Shown piece by piece: positions 25,456-34,146 of a stretch of DNA of 64,000 nt. The stretch comes from Roseivirga echinicomitans (GTDB lineage: Bacteria > Bacteroidota > Bacteroidia > Cytophagales > Cyclobacteriaceae). The stretch spans positions 558,001-622,000 of the forward strand of contig NZ_LRDB01000001.1 of assembly GCF_001592935.1 (NCBI RefSeq), written 5' to 3'. Positions within the stretch are counted from its first letter, which is position 1; each line of letters opens with the position of its first letter. The notes under the pieces are model-generated. The model was not told where the DNA came from. It worked only from the letters and a program-made list of their open reading frames with translations, and ran no database searches. The position numbers and the translations under genes were made by a program.

Positions 25456-26662
25456 TTACTTTACTCCAAAAACTCTAAACTGGATTTTGTCTTCGTTTTG
25501 CTGATCTTTTACGCGAAAATGAATACCCTCATTGCTAGTGAATACATTAATGCTTTCTGGCACTTTTAGGTCAATTTCATCGATAGGCAGTTCGAAATAG
25601 CTTATCTCGTTCGTTTCTGTGTTTACGACAATTAATGTTGCGCCAATGACATCGGGTATATCTCGTGAGGGGCTTGGTTCCATGGGAAAGCACGCGATAG
25701 ATGTACTTTCCATCTGGGGAAATACTATTGTCTCCGTAATATGGAGGATGAATAGGTTCCTGAACTTTTGAAACGCTTCCACTTGACCCAGAACGAATGT
25801 TTTTGATCTCTCTTAATTTCAAGAAAGTTTCGTAATCAGCGATGTTACAGTTGGGCTTACCTGCATAAATAGACTTTACCCGTTGGTTATCCTTAAAAAG
25901 GAAAATACTATCAGAGATTGGTGTACTGGCAAATAGGAATTCGGAACTTCTTAAAAAATGGACTTTAATGGGGATGAACGTTTTATCCTTACGGTTCAGC
26001 ATCTCCTTGATTTTTGGATAATCTGAAAAGACCTGATTGGCAGAAATGCTCTTTGATACAATGGAGTCATTTTTCCAATCTATTATTGCTCTTAGATATG
26101 TTTGTTCTTGATTTTCACCCTGATTCGCACTAGTCCACAAGGTGTTGATTTTACCATTTTCGTAATAACTAGCATCATCGAAAGAAGCCTTTCTTATTTC
26201 ATTTTGAAATACTCCTGAGCCTTTAGCTTCTTTTTTATCTATAACTTCTGCCTTACCATTGATTAGATAATGCCCCATCATTGGAACTCGAATAAGGATT
26301 GAGTCCATAGCGTGAAAGAAAAATTGAAAGTTAAAGAATTCATGTATTCTATTTGGCCCAACTTTTTCCAATTGAATTCTACGAATAGGTTTAGGTTGTT
26401 TATAATCATACATATAGATGGAGTATGATGCTCTGTCAAAGAATGTTAAGTAATCTACTCCTTCAATTGTATTGAATTTTAGATCAATGAGCCGCTCAAA
26501 ATTGATCTCATCATCTAGAGTGAAAGTCTTGAGCCCCTTATCAATAATTTCAAGTGGCTTTCTTTCGGCTATTGTGTTATCAGTCTTCTCACTTTTTTCA
26601 GTTCCTCCACAAGAGCTAAGGAACAATATAGCCAGAAGTGTTTTAATAGGATTATATCGCAT
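25456..26662 (-). pseudogene. Frameshifted DUF4221-family lipoprotein
   Basis: The N-terminal part starts at the ATG at 26662 with a lipoprotein signal (LSSC, C18) and continues in one frame to about 25672. The family's C-terminus (RDIPDVIGATLIVV through NEDKIQFRVFGVK) lies in the next frame, ending at 25456. The switch falls in a run of four G on the plus strand (25669-25672). Removing one base restores KPSRDIPDV and a full-length protein of about 400 residues. The ending matches the intact paralogue at 19415-20545. This could be a genuine inactivating or phase-variable frameshift or a sequencing error in a homopolymer. Confidence 0.75.
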
Positions 26663-26742
26663 TATAATTTCTCTATACAAAGATTAAATAAACGCAATAA
26701 CCATGGAATTAACAAGACAGGTAACTCTCCAACCTGAGGAAT

Positions 26743-26771
26743 AAAAAAAGGCTGCACCTTTCAGCACAGCC
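26743..26771 (-). terminator. Intrinsic terminator of the DinB-like gene
   Basis: GGCTGCAC (26750-26757) pairs with GCACAGCC (26764-26771), with two G-U pairs on the leftward transcript. It is followed by seven T residues (A run at 26743-26749 on the plus strand). It lies 27 bp past the stop of the gene at 26798. Confidence 0.8.
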
Positions 26772-26797
26772 CATTCCTATACACAATACAAAGCCTT

Positions 26798-27301
26798 TTA
26801 GCGATATGCTGGAGGCTTAATTCCTTTCACTCTTAAATAGCTCACCATTTGGCCTCGATGATGGGCATTATGGTCTAAATAGGAAATTACTTGAGCCGTA
26901 GCCGCGTCACTCGACTCACTCGCGAGAATCAATTTGTGCATGGCATCAAATTGCTCCCCAGCCCATTTGATTAGCTCTGCTTTACTTTTGGCGTTTTCAT
27001 CTCCTGGACTCCATGCGGCTTGCCCTTTGTTCTCGAAAGCCCTTCGAAAATAATCGATACTGTAGGCAATGTGGTAGGCCTGTGCCCCAAAAGTGCGCTG
27101 CTCTTCATTGGGCTTGAAATTGTAATCCGCCTCTGGCATGGCATTAAAAACCTCAATAGTAAAGGCTTTGGTGGCTTCTAATCTTTGTTTGAGGTAATCA
27201 TAACCGCTATCCGCTGGCTTTAGGGTAGCGCTCGTGAGCCCAATGGCCAATACACAGAGTGCCAATGCCGATAAGGCTGTTTGTTTTAATTTGCTTTTCA
27301 T
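26798..27301 (-). CDS. Exported DinB-fold protein
   Basis: A 167-residue protein with an N-terminal signal peptide (residues 1-25) and a DinB/YfiT-like four-helix domain. The three metal-ligand histidines are in AYHIAYS and LDHNAHHRGQ. DinB-fold proteins are usually cytoplasmic thiol-dependent transferases or of unknown use; an exported version is less common but known in Bacteroidota. A single-gene unit with its own terminator. Confidence 0.85.
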   Translation of the reverse strand: MKSKLKQTALSALALCVLAIGLTSATLKPADSGYDYLKQRLEATKAFTIEVFNAMPEADYNFKPNEEQRTFGAQAYHIAYSIDYFRRAFENKGQAAWSPGDENAKSKAELIKWAGEQFDAMHKLILASESSDAATAQVISYLDHNAHHRGQMVSYLRVKGIKPPAYR

Positions 27302-27360
27302 AAGTGGTAGTATAAAGTAAATAGAGGGTATACGTAAGCAGTTACGTATTTGGTTGTCGA

Positions 27361-28455
27361 TTATGACAATTTTCCCTCCACCACCTCAAAAAACTTCACT
27401 TCATGGCCAATCGCTTCGAAGATTTTTTGGCTTCGCTCGGGGCGGGCATCGGTAACGAAAATCTGCCCAAAGGCATCGGAGGCCACCATTTCCATCAGCT
27501 TGGTAATGCGGAAATCATCTAGCTTATCGAAAATATCATCGAGTAGCAGCATGGGTTTAATTTCCGTTTCAGTAAAGATATAATCGAAGTGCGCTAGCTT
27601 GAGTGCAATCAAATAAGACTTCTGCTGCCCTTGCGACCCGAACTTTTTGATCAGTTCGCCTTCCATTTCAAATAGAAACTCATCTTTATGAATCCCTACA
27701 TTTGTGCGTTTCAGAATTAAATCCTTTTTCTGGTTTTGCTTAAACAAAGCGGCAATGTCCTGCCCAAAGTCTGATTCATACTGTAAATCAACTTGTTCAC
27801 TTTCTTCTGACAGCAGCGCATAATGCTTTTGCACCAAAGGACGGAAAGCCTGGGTAAAGTCTTTTCTGACTTCGTAAATGCGTTGGCCAATTTCAATCAG
27901 CTGATCGGTGTATTGTTGAAGCAGGGCAGCATCGAAAAAATCACGGTCGGCAAACTGTTTCAGCAGGCTGTTGCGCTGTTTGAGTACATGGTTATATTGA
28001 ATAAGGTCGTTCAGGTAATTTTGGCTGGTCTGCGAAATAATGCCATCAAAAAACCTCCTCCGGTCTTCACTGCCATTCCGGATGACATCCGTGTCATTAG
28101 GGGCAATAAGTACCACTGGAAACTTACCAATATGCTCGCTCGCTTTCTTATAAGGCTTCTCATCCAGCTTAATTAATTTCTTTTTTCCCAGTTGCAAACC
28201 ACAAACTAGGGTGTGAGTTCGGTCGCCTAGAATAATTTTTCCTCGTAATGAAAAATAGTCTTGTCCATGGAGGGCGCATTGGACGTCTTGTGGGTTAAAG
28301 GCGCTTTTGGTGATGCAGAGGTAATAAATGGCATCTAACAGGTTTGTTTTACCACTTCCGTTCTTCCCCACAAGGCAGTTGATTTCCTTCGAAAAGTCGA
28401 TCTTTAAACTTTCGTAATTCTTGAAATTGTTAAGGCCGAGAGATTCGAGATGCAT
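27361..28455 (-). CDS. recF: DNA replication and repair protein RecF
   Basis: A 364-residue SMC-like ATPase from the ATG at 28455; 28 upstream in-frame codons run into the promoter region of pdhA and are left out. Motifs are HLESLGLNNFKNYESL, Walker A GKNGSGKTN at about residues 32-40, the signature SQGQQKS and Walker B LLLDDIFDKLD. RecF loads RecA at gapped DNA with RecO and RecR. It diverges from pdhA with 96 bp between the starts. Confidence 0.94.
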   Translation of the reverse strand: MHLESLGLNNFKNYESLKIDFSKEINCLVGKNGSGKTNLLDAIYYLCITKSAFNPQDVQCALHGQDYFSLRGKIILGDRTHTLVCGLQLGKKKLIKLDEKPYKKASEHIGKFPVVLIAPNDTDVIRNGSEDRRRFFDGIISQTSQNYLNDLIQYNHVLKQRNSLLKQFADRDFFDAALLQQYTDQLIEIGQRIYEVRKDFTQAFRPLVQKHYALLSEESEQVDLQYESDFGQDIAALFKQNQKKDLILKRTNVGIHKDEFLFEMEGELIKKFGSQGQQKSYLIALKLAHFDYIFTETEIKPMLLLDDIFDKLDDFRITKLMEMVASDAFGQIFVTDARPERSQKIFEAIGHEVKFFEVVEGKLS

Positions 28456-28458
28456 TAA

Positions 28459-28491
28459 TTTCGAAGTTGAACGTTTTTGTCTTATTTTCGC
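28459..28491 (+). promoter_or_regulatory. Candidate Bacteroidota promoter for pdhA
   Basis: TATTTTCGC at 28483-28491 fits the TAnnTTTGC -7 element with one change. TTTC at 28459-28462, 20 bases upstream, is a weak -33 element. The pair lies about 60 bp before the pdhA start and within the recF/pdhA divergent gap. Confidence 0.4.
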
Positions 28492-28551
28492 ACTCCGATT
28501 TAAACTTGTACAAGCAAAGGAAACGGAGATTTCCTTCAAATATATTGACGA

Positions 28552-29583
28552 ATGGCCGCAACTAAAGCAACATCTAAAGCAAAAGCAACAAAGGCGACAA
28601 AGTTCTCTAAGGAGACTTATATGTTCTGGTTCGAGAACATGTTGCTACAAAGAAGGTTCGAGGAGAAAGCAGGACAGCTTTACGGACAACAAAAAATTAA
28701 AGGTTTTTGCCATTTGTACATTGGACAAGAAGCCTGTTCTAGTGGTTCAGTTTCTGCCTTGGAAAAGGGAGATAAGTGGATTACTGCCTATAGAGACCAC
28801 GGTCAGCCATTGGCTTTAGGAACAAGCCCAAATGCAATTATGGCGGAACTAATGGCCAAAGAAACGGGTGTTTCTAAAGGAAAAGGTGGCTCAATGCACA
28901 TGTTCGACAAAGAAGTTGGATTTATGGGCGGTCACGGTATTGTAGGTGGCCAGGTGCCTTTGGGTGCTGGTATTGCCTTTGCCGAAAAATATAATAAAAC
29001 AGGAAAGCTTTGTATCTGTATGATGGGTGATGGTGCTGTGCGTCAAGGGGCATTCCACGAAGCATTGAACATGGCGATGTTATGGAAATTGCCTGTAATT
29101 TTCGTAATCGAAAACAATGGTTACGCCATGGGAACTTCGGTACAACGAACTTCTAACGTAACCGACCTTCATACTCTAGGCGAATCTTACGACATGCCTT
29201 CTGCAGCTGTAGATGCTATGAACCCTGAAAACGTTCACATTGCGGTTGAAGAAGCTGCCGACAGAGCAAGAAGAGGTGATGGACCAACTTTATTGGAGTT
29301 CAGAACTTACCGCTATAAGGGGCACTCAATGTCCGATCCAGCGAAATACAGAACCAAAGAAGAACTGAACGAATACAAGGACAGAGACCCAATTGAGCAA
29401 GTAAGGGCCAAGATTTTGGAAAACAAATGGGCTACTGAAGCAGAGTTGAAAGATATAGACAAGAAGATCAAAGCTACTGTGGAAGAATCAGTTAAGTTTG
29501 CAGAAGAATCAGATTATCCTGATCCGTCTGAGGCTTACAAAGACGTTTACGTACAACAGGACTACCCGTTCATCACCGAATAG
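28552..29583 (+). CDS. pdhA: Pyruvate dehydrogenase E1 component, alpha subunit
   Basis: A 343-residue thiamine-diphosphate E1 alpha subunit. The TPP/Mg motif runs from GDGAVRQGAFHEALNMA to ENNGYAMGTS. The phosphorylation-loop-like segment YRYKGHSMSDPAKYR is also present. The N-terminus has an Ala/Lys/Thr-rich leader of about 20 residues. It pairs with an E1 beta subunit to decarboxylate pyruvate and acylate E2. The beta subunit is not adjacent, which is common in this phylum. A TPR membrane-protein gene follows from its own promoter. Confidence 0.94.
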   Translation: MAATKATSKAKATKATKFSKETYMFWFENMLLQRRFEEKAGQLYGQQKIKGFCHLYIGQEACSSGSVSALEKGDKWITAYRDHGQPLALGTSPNAIMAELMAKETGVSKGKGGSMHMFDKEVGFMGGHGIVGGQVPLGAGIAFAEKYNKTGKLCICMMGDGAVRQGAFHEALNMAMLWKLPVIFVIENNGYAMGTSVQRTSNVTDLHTLGESYDMPSAAVDAMNPENVHIAVEEAADRARRGDGPTLLEFRTYRYKGHSMSDPAKYRTKEELNEYKDRDPIEQVRAKILENKWATEAELKDIDKKIKATVEESVKFAEESDYPDPSEAYKDVYVQQDYPFITE

Positions 29584-29593
29584 GATTTAATCC

Positions 29594-29623
29594 CTTGTTG
29601 TTCAACATTTTCCTTATATTTGC
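29594..29623 (+). promoter_or_regulatory. Bacteroidota-type promoter upstream of the TPR membrane-protein gene
   Basis: TATATTTGC at 29615-29623 is an exact TAnnTTTGC -7 element. CTTG at 29594-29597 lies 17 bases upstream as the -33 element. The start codon at 29641 follows 18 bp later. The overlap also shows that a possible TTG start at 29620 is not used. Confidence 0.65.
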
Positions 29624-29640
29624 GACCTAATTTTCAAGAG

Positions 29641-30330
29641 ATGGCACAAAAGACTTCAGAAGAAGCACACGAGACGCATAGCAATACCAACTCAACAGTT
29701 GGAAAAATGAAGAAAGAGCTAGGACCAGCAGGTTTTGTTGGGATGATAGTAGGTTTGGTAATTATTGTAATTACCAGCGCTGTTTTCTTCATCAATTATA
29801 CCAAGAGTAGCAAGAATACAACTGCCCAAGCAGACATGTTTCAGGCGCAGTATTATTTCGAACAAGATAGCCTTGATTTGGCCTTGAATGGTGATGGTAG
29901 AAACCTTGGTTTCTTAAGTATCATCGATATTTATGGTGGTACAGAAGCGGCAAACTTGTCTAACTATTATACTGGTGTAATCTATTTAAAGGAGCAGCAA
30001 TTTCAGTTGGCTTTAGATCATTTAAAGAACTTCAGTTCATCAGAAGAGTTGATTCAATCGAGAGCTTATAAGTTAACAGGTGATGCTTACATGGAATTGG
30101 GTAACTTCAGTGATGCGGCAAGCCAATACGAAAAAGCGGCTAGCACTGCTGATGACGATGCTTTTTCTCCAGCGTATTTATTGAAAGCTTCTTTGGCTTA
30201 CGAAAAACAAGGAGACCTTAAAGCAGCTGTTAAGCCTTTAGACAATATTATTAAGAATCACTTTGGAACTGCTGAGTACGCTAGCGCACGAAAGCATAAG
30301 GCTCGCCTAGAAGGCCTTGCCGGGAGTTAA
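29641..30330 (+). CDS. TPR-containing membrane protein (YfgM-like)
   Basis: A 229-residue protein from the ATG at 29641. A charged N-terminal stretch of 30 residues is followed by one membrane helix (about 31-52, GFVGMIVGLVIIVITSAVFF) and an extracytoplasmic TPR domain to the end, including ALDHLKNFSSSEELIQSRAY and DAYMELGNFSDAASQYEKA. This layout resembles YfgM, which works with the Sec-associated chaperone PpiD; that link is inferred. It is followed by a terminator and then ribH. Confidence 0.82.
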   Translation: MAQKTSEEAHETHSNTNSTVGKMKKELGPAGFVGMIVGLVIIVITSAVFFINYTKSSKNTTAQADMFQAQYYFEQDSLDLALNGDGRNLGFLSIIDIYGGTEAANLSNYYTGVIYLKEQQFQLALDHLKNFSSSEELIQSRAYKLTGDAYMELGNFSDAASQYEKAASTADDDAFSPAYLLKASLAYEKQGDLKAAVKPLDNIIKNHFGTAEYASARKHKARLEGLAGS

Positions 30331-30358
30331 TTTCTTAATTCAAAAAAAATTAACAATG

Positions 30359-30388
30359 AAGGTAAGGTCGAAAGGTCTTACCTTTTTT
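30359..30388 (+). terminator. Intrinsic terminator after the TPR gene
   Basis: AAGGTAAG (30359-30366) pairs with CTTACCTT (30377-30384) and runs into a T tract to 30388. It lies 29 bp beyond the stop of the TPR gene and before ribH. Confidence 0.82.
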
Positions 30389-30458
30389 ATTTAGTACAGG
30401 GCTCAAGCGCACAATTCTATAGTATCAATAATCTTTACAGCAATACACAATCAACATT

Positions 30459-30935
30459 ATGGCATCAAACCTTAAAAGTCTTAGCGATTACAGCGATAAA
30501 AATATTACCGATATGGGTAAGAAGAAGTTCGCTATTGTGGTTTCAGAGTGGAATGAAGAAGTAACAGAATCGCTTTATCAAGGCGCATATGAAACGCTAA
30601 TTGCCAACGGAGTGAGCAAGGACAACATTATTAAGAAAATGGTGCCTGGCAGCTTTGAACTCTCTATGGGCGCACAATGGATGGCCCAAATTGAAGAAAT
30701 CGATGCTGTGATCTGCTTGGGCTGTGTAATCCAAGGGGAAACCCGTCACTTCGATTTCATTTGTGATGCGGTAGCCCATGGCATTACCAACGTATCGTTG
30801 AAATACAATAAGCCTGTGATTTTTGGTGTGCTTACCCCAAATACCCAGAAACAAGCGTTAGATAGGGCCGGAGGAAAGCACGGCAACAAAGGAGATGAAG
30901 CGGCAATTACTGCGGTGAAAATGCTCGGCTTCTAA
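30459..30935 (+). CDS. ribH: 6,7-dimethyl-8-ribityllumazine synthase
   Basis: A 158-residue lumazine synthase. It joins 5-amino-6-ribitylaminouracil and 3,4-dihydroxybutanone 4-phosphate in riboflavin synthesis. Visible motifs are VVSEWNEEVTESLYQGA, VPGSFELSMGAQ, GCVIQGETRHFDFICDAVAHG with the catalytic histidine, and PVIFGVLTPN. About 20 extra residues precede the core. No FMN riboswitch is visible upstream. It precedes the aspartokinase gene by 37 bp. Confidence 0.95.
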   Translation: MASNLKSLSDYSDKNITDMGKKKFAIVVSEWNEEVTESLYQGAYETLIANGVSKDNIIKKMVPGSFELSMGAQWMAQIEEIDAVICLGCVIQGETRHFDFICDAVAHGITNVSLKYNKPVIFGVLTPNTQKQALDRAGGKHGNKGDEAAITAVKMLGF

Positions 30936-30972
30936 TCAATAATTTTTACAACTTAATTTCCCAGATCAATTT

Positions 30973-32292
30973 ATGCAGGTCTTAAAATTCGGAGGAACTT
31001 CGGTTGGAAAACCGGAACGAATGCATCAAGTGGCTCAGCTGATTACCAGAGATGAGCACTCTAAAATTGTCGTACTATCTGCCCTTTCAGGCACTACCAA
31101 TGCATTAGTGTCCATTGGAGAGTCATTGGCAAAGAGCGATAAGCCTGAAGCCAAATCTAAGATTGAGGCCCTTCGAGCACATTACAGCACTTTCATAGAG
31201 GCTTTATTTTCTACTTCGGAAAAGGCAGCGGAAGCACAAGAAATGATTGATGAGCATTTTGAGTTCCTGCTCATCACGCTTAAAATATCATTCAACGAGG
31301 CCCTGAACAGGGATATCCTCGCGCAGGGCGAATTAATGTCCACCAAGCTTCTCACGCTTTATTTAGAAGAAATTGGGCTAAGTGCAAAGCTGCTTCCAGC
31401 GCTAGAGTTTATGCGTACCAATGAGGAAGAGGAGCCAGATTTAGACCTGATTTCTGAAAAGCTGAAGGCCATTTTGGCAAAGGAAACAGATGCTACAATT
31501 TTTATCACACAAGGCTATATCTGCAAGAATCATAAAGGCGAAATTGACAATTTGCAGCGTGGAGGAAGTGACTACACCGCTTCTTTGGTTGGTGCAGCCA
31601 TTAATGCAACTGAAATCCAAATTTGGACGGACATTGACGGAATGCACAATAACGATCCAAGGGTGGTAGACAAAACTTTTCCGATTGCTGAGCTCTCTTT
31701 TGACGAAGCTGCTGAGCTTGCCTATTTCGGAGCGAAGATCTTGCACCCTGCTTCCATTTGGCCAGCGCAGAAAATGGGAATTACGGTGCGTTTGCTCAAC
31801 ACCATGCAGCCAGAGGCAAAAGGAACAGTGATCAGCACAGAAACCACTTCTGACGATGTTAAGGCCCTGGCGGCAAAAGATGGGATTATCGCGATCAAGA
31901 TCAAGTCGAGCCGAATGCTTTTGGCCTATGGTTTCTTGAGAAAGGTGTTCGAGATTTTCGAGAAGTATAAAACACCAATCGATATGATTACCACCTCAGA
32001 AGTGGCGGTTTCTGTAACCATTGATGACGATACTTATTTGAATAAAATACTTACGGAACTAGAGAAATTTGGTACCGTGGAGGTGGATAAGAATCAAACC
32101 ATCATTTGTGTAGTGGGTAATTTTGTGGCGGAAAGAAAAGGGGTGGTTAATAATATTTTTGAAGCCTTAAGCACCATTCCAATTCGAATGATTTCATATG
32201 GCGGAAGCCGACATAATATTTCTTTATTGACCGATGAAGGCTCTAAAGTTGAGGCACTCAAAAAATTGAACACTCATTTGTTCGATTTATAA
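30973..32292 (+). CDS. lysC: Aspartate kinase
   Basis: A 439-residue monofunctional aspartokinase. The kinase domain (about residues 1-280) begins LKFGGTSVGKPERM and includes ITQGYICKNHKGEIDNLQRGGSDYTASL and WTDIDGMHNNDPR. Two ACT domains (about 300-439) should mediate feedback inhibition by lysine or threonine. It phosphorylates aspartate as the entry to lysine, threonine, methionine and diaminopimelate synthesis. Which end product inhibits it cannot be told by eye. It ends at a strong bidirectional terminator. Confidence 0.94.
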   Translation: MQVLKFGGTSVGKPERMHQVAQLITRDEHSKIVVLSALSGTTNALVSIGESLAKSDKPEAKSKIEALRAHYSTFIEALFSTSEKAAEAQEMIDEHFEFLLITLKISFNEALNRDILAQGELMSTKLLTLYLEEIGLSAKLLPALEFMRTNEEEEPDLDLISEKLKAILAKETDATIFITQGYICKNHKGEIDNLQRGGSDYTASLVGAAINATEIQIWTDIDGMHNNDPRVVDKTFPIAELSFDEAAELAYFGAKILHPASIWPAQKMGITVRLLNTMQPEAKGTVISTETTSDDVKALAAKDGIIAIKIKSSRMLLAYGFLRKVFEIFEKYKTPIDMITTSEVAVSVTIDDDTYLNKILTELEKFGTVEVDKNQTIICVVGNFVAERKGVVNNIFEALSTIPIRMISYGGSRHNISLLTDEGSKVEALKKLNTHLFDL

Positions 32293-32309
32293 GTAACTCG
32301 GCGTGAAAT

Positions 32310-32346
32310 AAAAATGCCCCCCAAATTATTTGGGGGGCATTTTTTT
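32310..32346. terminator. Strong bidirectional terminator
   Basis: A 16-bp perfect stem, AAAATGCCCCCCAAAT at 32311-32326 with its complement at 32328-32343, has a G6/C6 core. A run precedes it and a T run follows. It lies between the convergent aspartokinase gene and the gene ending at 32366 and serves both directions. Confidence 0.95.
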
Positions 32347-32365
32347 GCTCTGACATTACATATTA

Positions 32366-33112
32366 TTAGGGCACCCACTTTACTCCTTCGAAGCTAGCGG
32401 GCTCAAATATTTTAGGAGAGAGCTCATCAGGAGATTTGATATTTGTATATACTTCTGAAAGTCTCAATTTATTATCGGTGTAAAACTTTACTTCAGTAGC
32501 TACCCAGCCACCGCCAATTTTCTCATATTTATTAAAATGGACATCTTGATTTCGCCCATTCCCAAAGTTCTGGGTCATTCTAACAAACAGAAGGGTTTCC
32601 TTATCAATCCAAAATTGGTTAGAATCATTATCGCCTTCTAACGCTCCAACAACGTATACTTTTTTGCCATTATAATCTCGTTGGTGGGCTTTTTCTAAAT
32701 CAAAGCCCAAAATGGTAAGGGCCCTGGCTGTTTTTACTGCTGGCTGATCGTAAACTGAGAAGCCTAAAATAAGCAAGGGATGATACATGATCCGAGAACT
32801 AGAAACTTGGCCTTCTTTCAATTGATAGATGGAGTCATTTCTGAAAATCATTCCATTACCCTTATCCATGTCATCAAACTTGATGGCCAATTTATCGGGC
32901 ATTTGAATGGCTTCGTACCATACGTTTTCACTCACTATTTTACCCTCTTCATCGTATCTAATGGTTTGCTGATCAAAAGTGAGGGTTTTATACCATTTGC
33001 TTTCGTAGCGTTTATGCATTTTATCCAGTAGCCTCAGGCCATCGCTATTTTGCTCATGTGGAAGGGCAAAGAATAATACTGTAATAGATAAGATAAGCTT
33101 TTTAAAAATCAT
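32366..33112 (-). CDS. LolA-like outer-membrane lipoprotein-sorting-type protein
   Basis: A 248-residue exported protein. A signal peptide covers about residues 1-18. Beta-rich sequence with the LolA/LppX-like pattern follows: DKLAIKFDDMDKGNGMIF, DNDSNQFWIDKETLLFVRM and GWVATEVKFYTDN. Family placement is by pattern and is moderate. The start overlaps the stop of the metallo-hydrolase by one base (TAATG), so the two are co-translated. Confidence 0.65.
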   Translation of the reverse strand: MIFKKLILSITVLFFALPHEQNSDGLRLLDKMHKRYESKWYKTLTFDQQTIRYDEEGKIVSENVWYEAIQMPDKLAIKFDDMDKGNGMIFRNDSIYQLKEGQVSSSRIMYHPLLILGFSVYDQPAVKTARALTILGFDLEKAHQRDYNGKKVYVVGALEGDNDSNQFWIDKETLLFVRMTQNFGNGRNQDVHFNKYEKIGGGWVATEVKFYTDNKLRLSEVYTNIKSPDELSPKIFEPASFEGVKWVP

Positions 33113-34005
33113 TATTTTCCTTCAAACAGCTCCATATAGGCTGCATCAATTGTTCTAGATTGGCTTCCTTTCCATTCAGGAGCACCAGGTATTTCATTCA
33201 CGTCAGACAAAGCTTCCTTCGTCTTCCCTCCGTCAATTCCTTTTTTGACGTACTCAAGAGATTTCTGTAGATAGTTTTGAAAAGCCTTCAAATCTTCGCG
33301 CTTTCCTTGAATATCATAACCCTCTCCAGCGTGTCCATAGACGAAAATCGTATCGCTGTCAAAGGTATTATAAGTTTTTTCAAGAACCGACTGCCAGCTG
33401 GCCATATTTGCCCCTGCGGATTTATCTATAAAGGGTGTTCTTCGGTTAAAAAGCAGATCGCCCATATGCACGATGTTAGCATTCTCAAAATGAACCACCG
33501 AATCTCCATCGGTATGACCAGCACCAAAATAATGCAGCGACATGGTTTCGTCTCCCACCTTCTTACTCCACTTTCCTGATTTAAAAGTGGTATCGGGTAA
33601 AAGTGTATTGTCTGGGTTTCTAGAAGTTCTTTCTTGATTGGCTTTTGAGTTTTCATGCGCGACAACCTGCTTTGCCAAACCCTTAAAGGCAATATTACCC
33701 GAAGTATGGTCACCATGATGATGCGTATTGATCAAAAGGTCAATTTGCCGACTCGTCTTTTTCTTTAGCTCTTCAATCAAATGTGCAACCGAATCTTGGT
33801 ACTGCGTATCCACCACCACAATTCCATTATTGGAAGCCATCCAGCCAATTGTACCTCCCTTTTCGGTAAAAAAACCAACGTTATTTCTCAAGGGAGTCAT
33901 TTTATACCCGTCTTGTTCGAAAAGTGCATTAAGAAAGGAGAAGCCTGTAGTGGCACCAATTCCGGTGATTAAACTTGTCTGTTTTACAAAATTGCGTCTG
34001 TTCAT
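33112..34005 (-). CDS. Tat-exported MBL-fold metallo-hydrolase
   Basis: A 297-residue protein from the ATG at 34005. The N-terminus NRRNFVKQ carries a twin-arginine Tat motif followed by a hydrophobic stretch. The metallo-beta-lactamase motif THHHGDH is at residues 94-100, with GAGHTDGDS and VYGHAG supplying further ligands. It resembles B-type hydrolases such as quinoprotein-relay or SoxH-like enzymes; the substrate is unknown. It shares an operon with the LolA-like gene and diverges from the M14 peptidase gene. Confidence 0.88.
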   Translation of the reverse strand: MNRRNFVKQTSLITGIGATTGFSFLNALFEQDGYKMTPLRNNVGFFTEKGGTIGWMASNNGIVVVDTQYQDSVAHLIEELKKKTSRQIDLLINTHHHGDHTSGNIAFKGLAKQVVAHENSKANQERTSRNPDNTLLPDTTFKSGKWSKKVGDETMSLHYFGAGHTDGDSVVHFENANIVHMGDLLFNRRTPFIDKSAGANMASWQSVLEKTYNTFDSDTIFVYGHAGEGYDIQGKREDLKAFQNYLQKSLEYVKKGIDGGKTKEALSDVNEIPGAPEWKGSQSRTIDAAYMELFEGK

Positions 34006-34146
34006 AAGGGTAAAATTGGTCAATTGAAATTAGAAAAGGATACGATTAAAGGCAGTACCGCCTATATAAAAGGGAAACAAAAGGATTTTGAAAATGTAAA
34101 ACATGAGCTTGTTTTTGGTAATTTCACCGACCCTAAAATGATAATT

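Noticed and set aside
29620-29640. TTG start for the TPR membrane-protein gene
   Set aside because: It lies inside an exact TATATTTGC promoter element; the ATG at 29641 is the natural start.
30331-30458. Possible FMN riboswitch before ribH
   Set aside because: The gap holds only a terminator hairpin and AT-rich sequence; no conserved RFN-type stems were seen.
34024-34146. Upstream extension of the M14 peptidase gene by 41 codons
   Set aside because: The extension is hydrophilic and would bury the signal peptide inside the protein; it is also the divergent promoter region.
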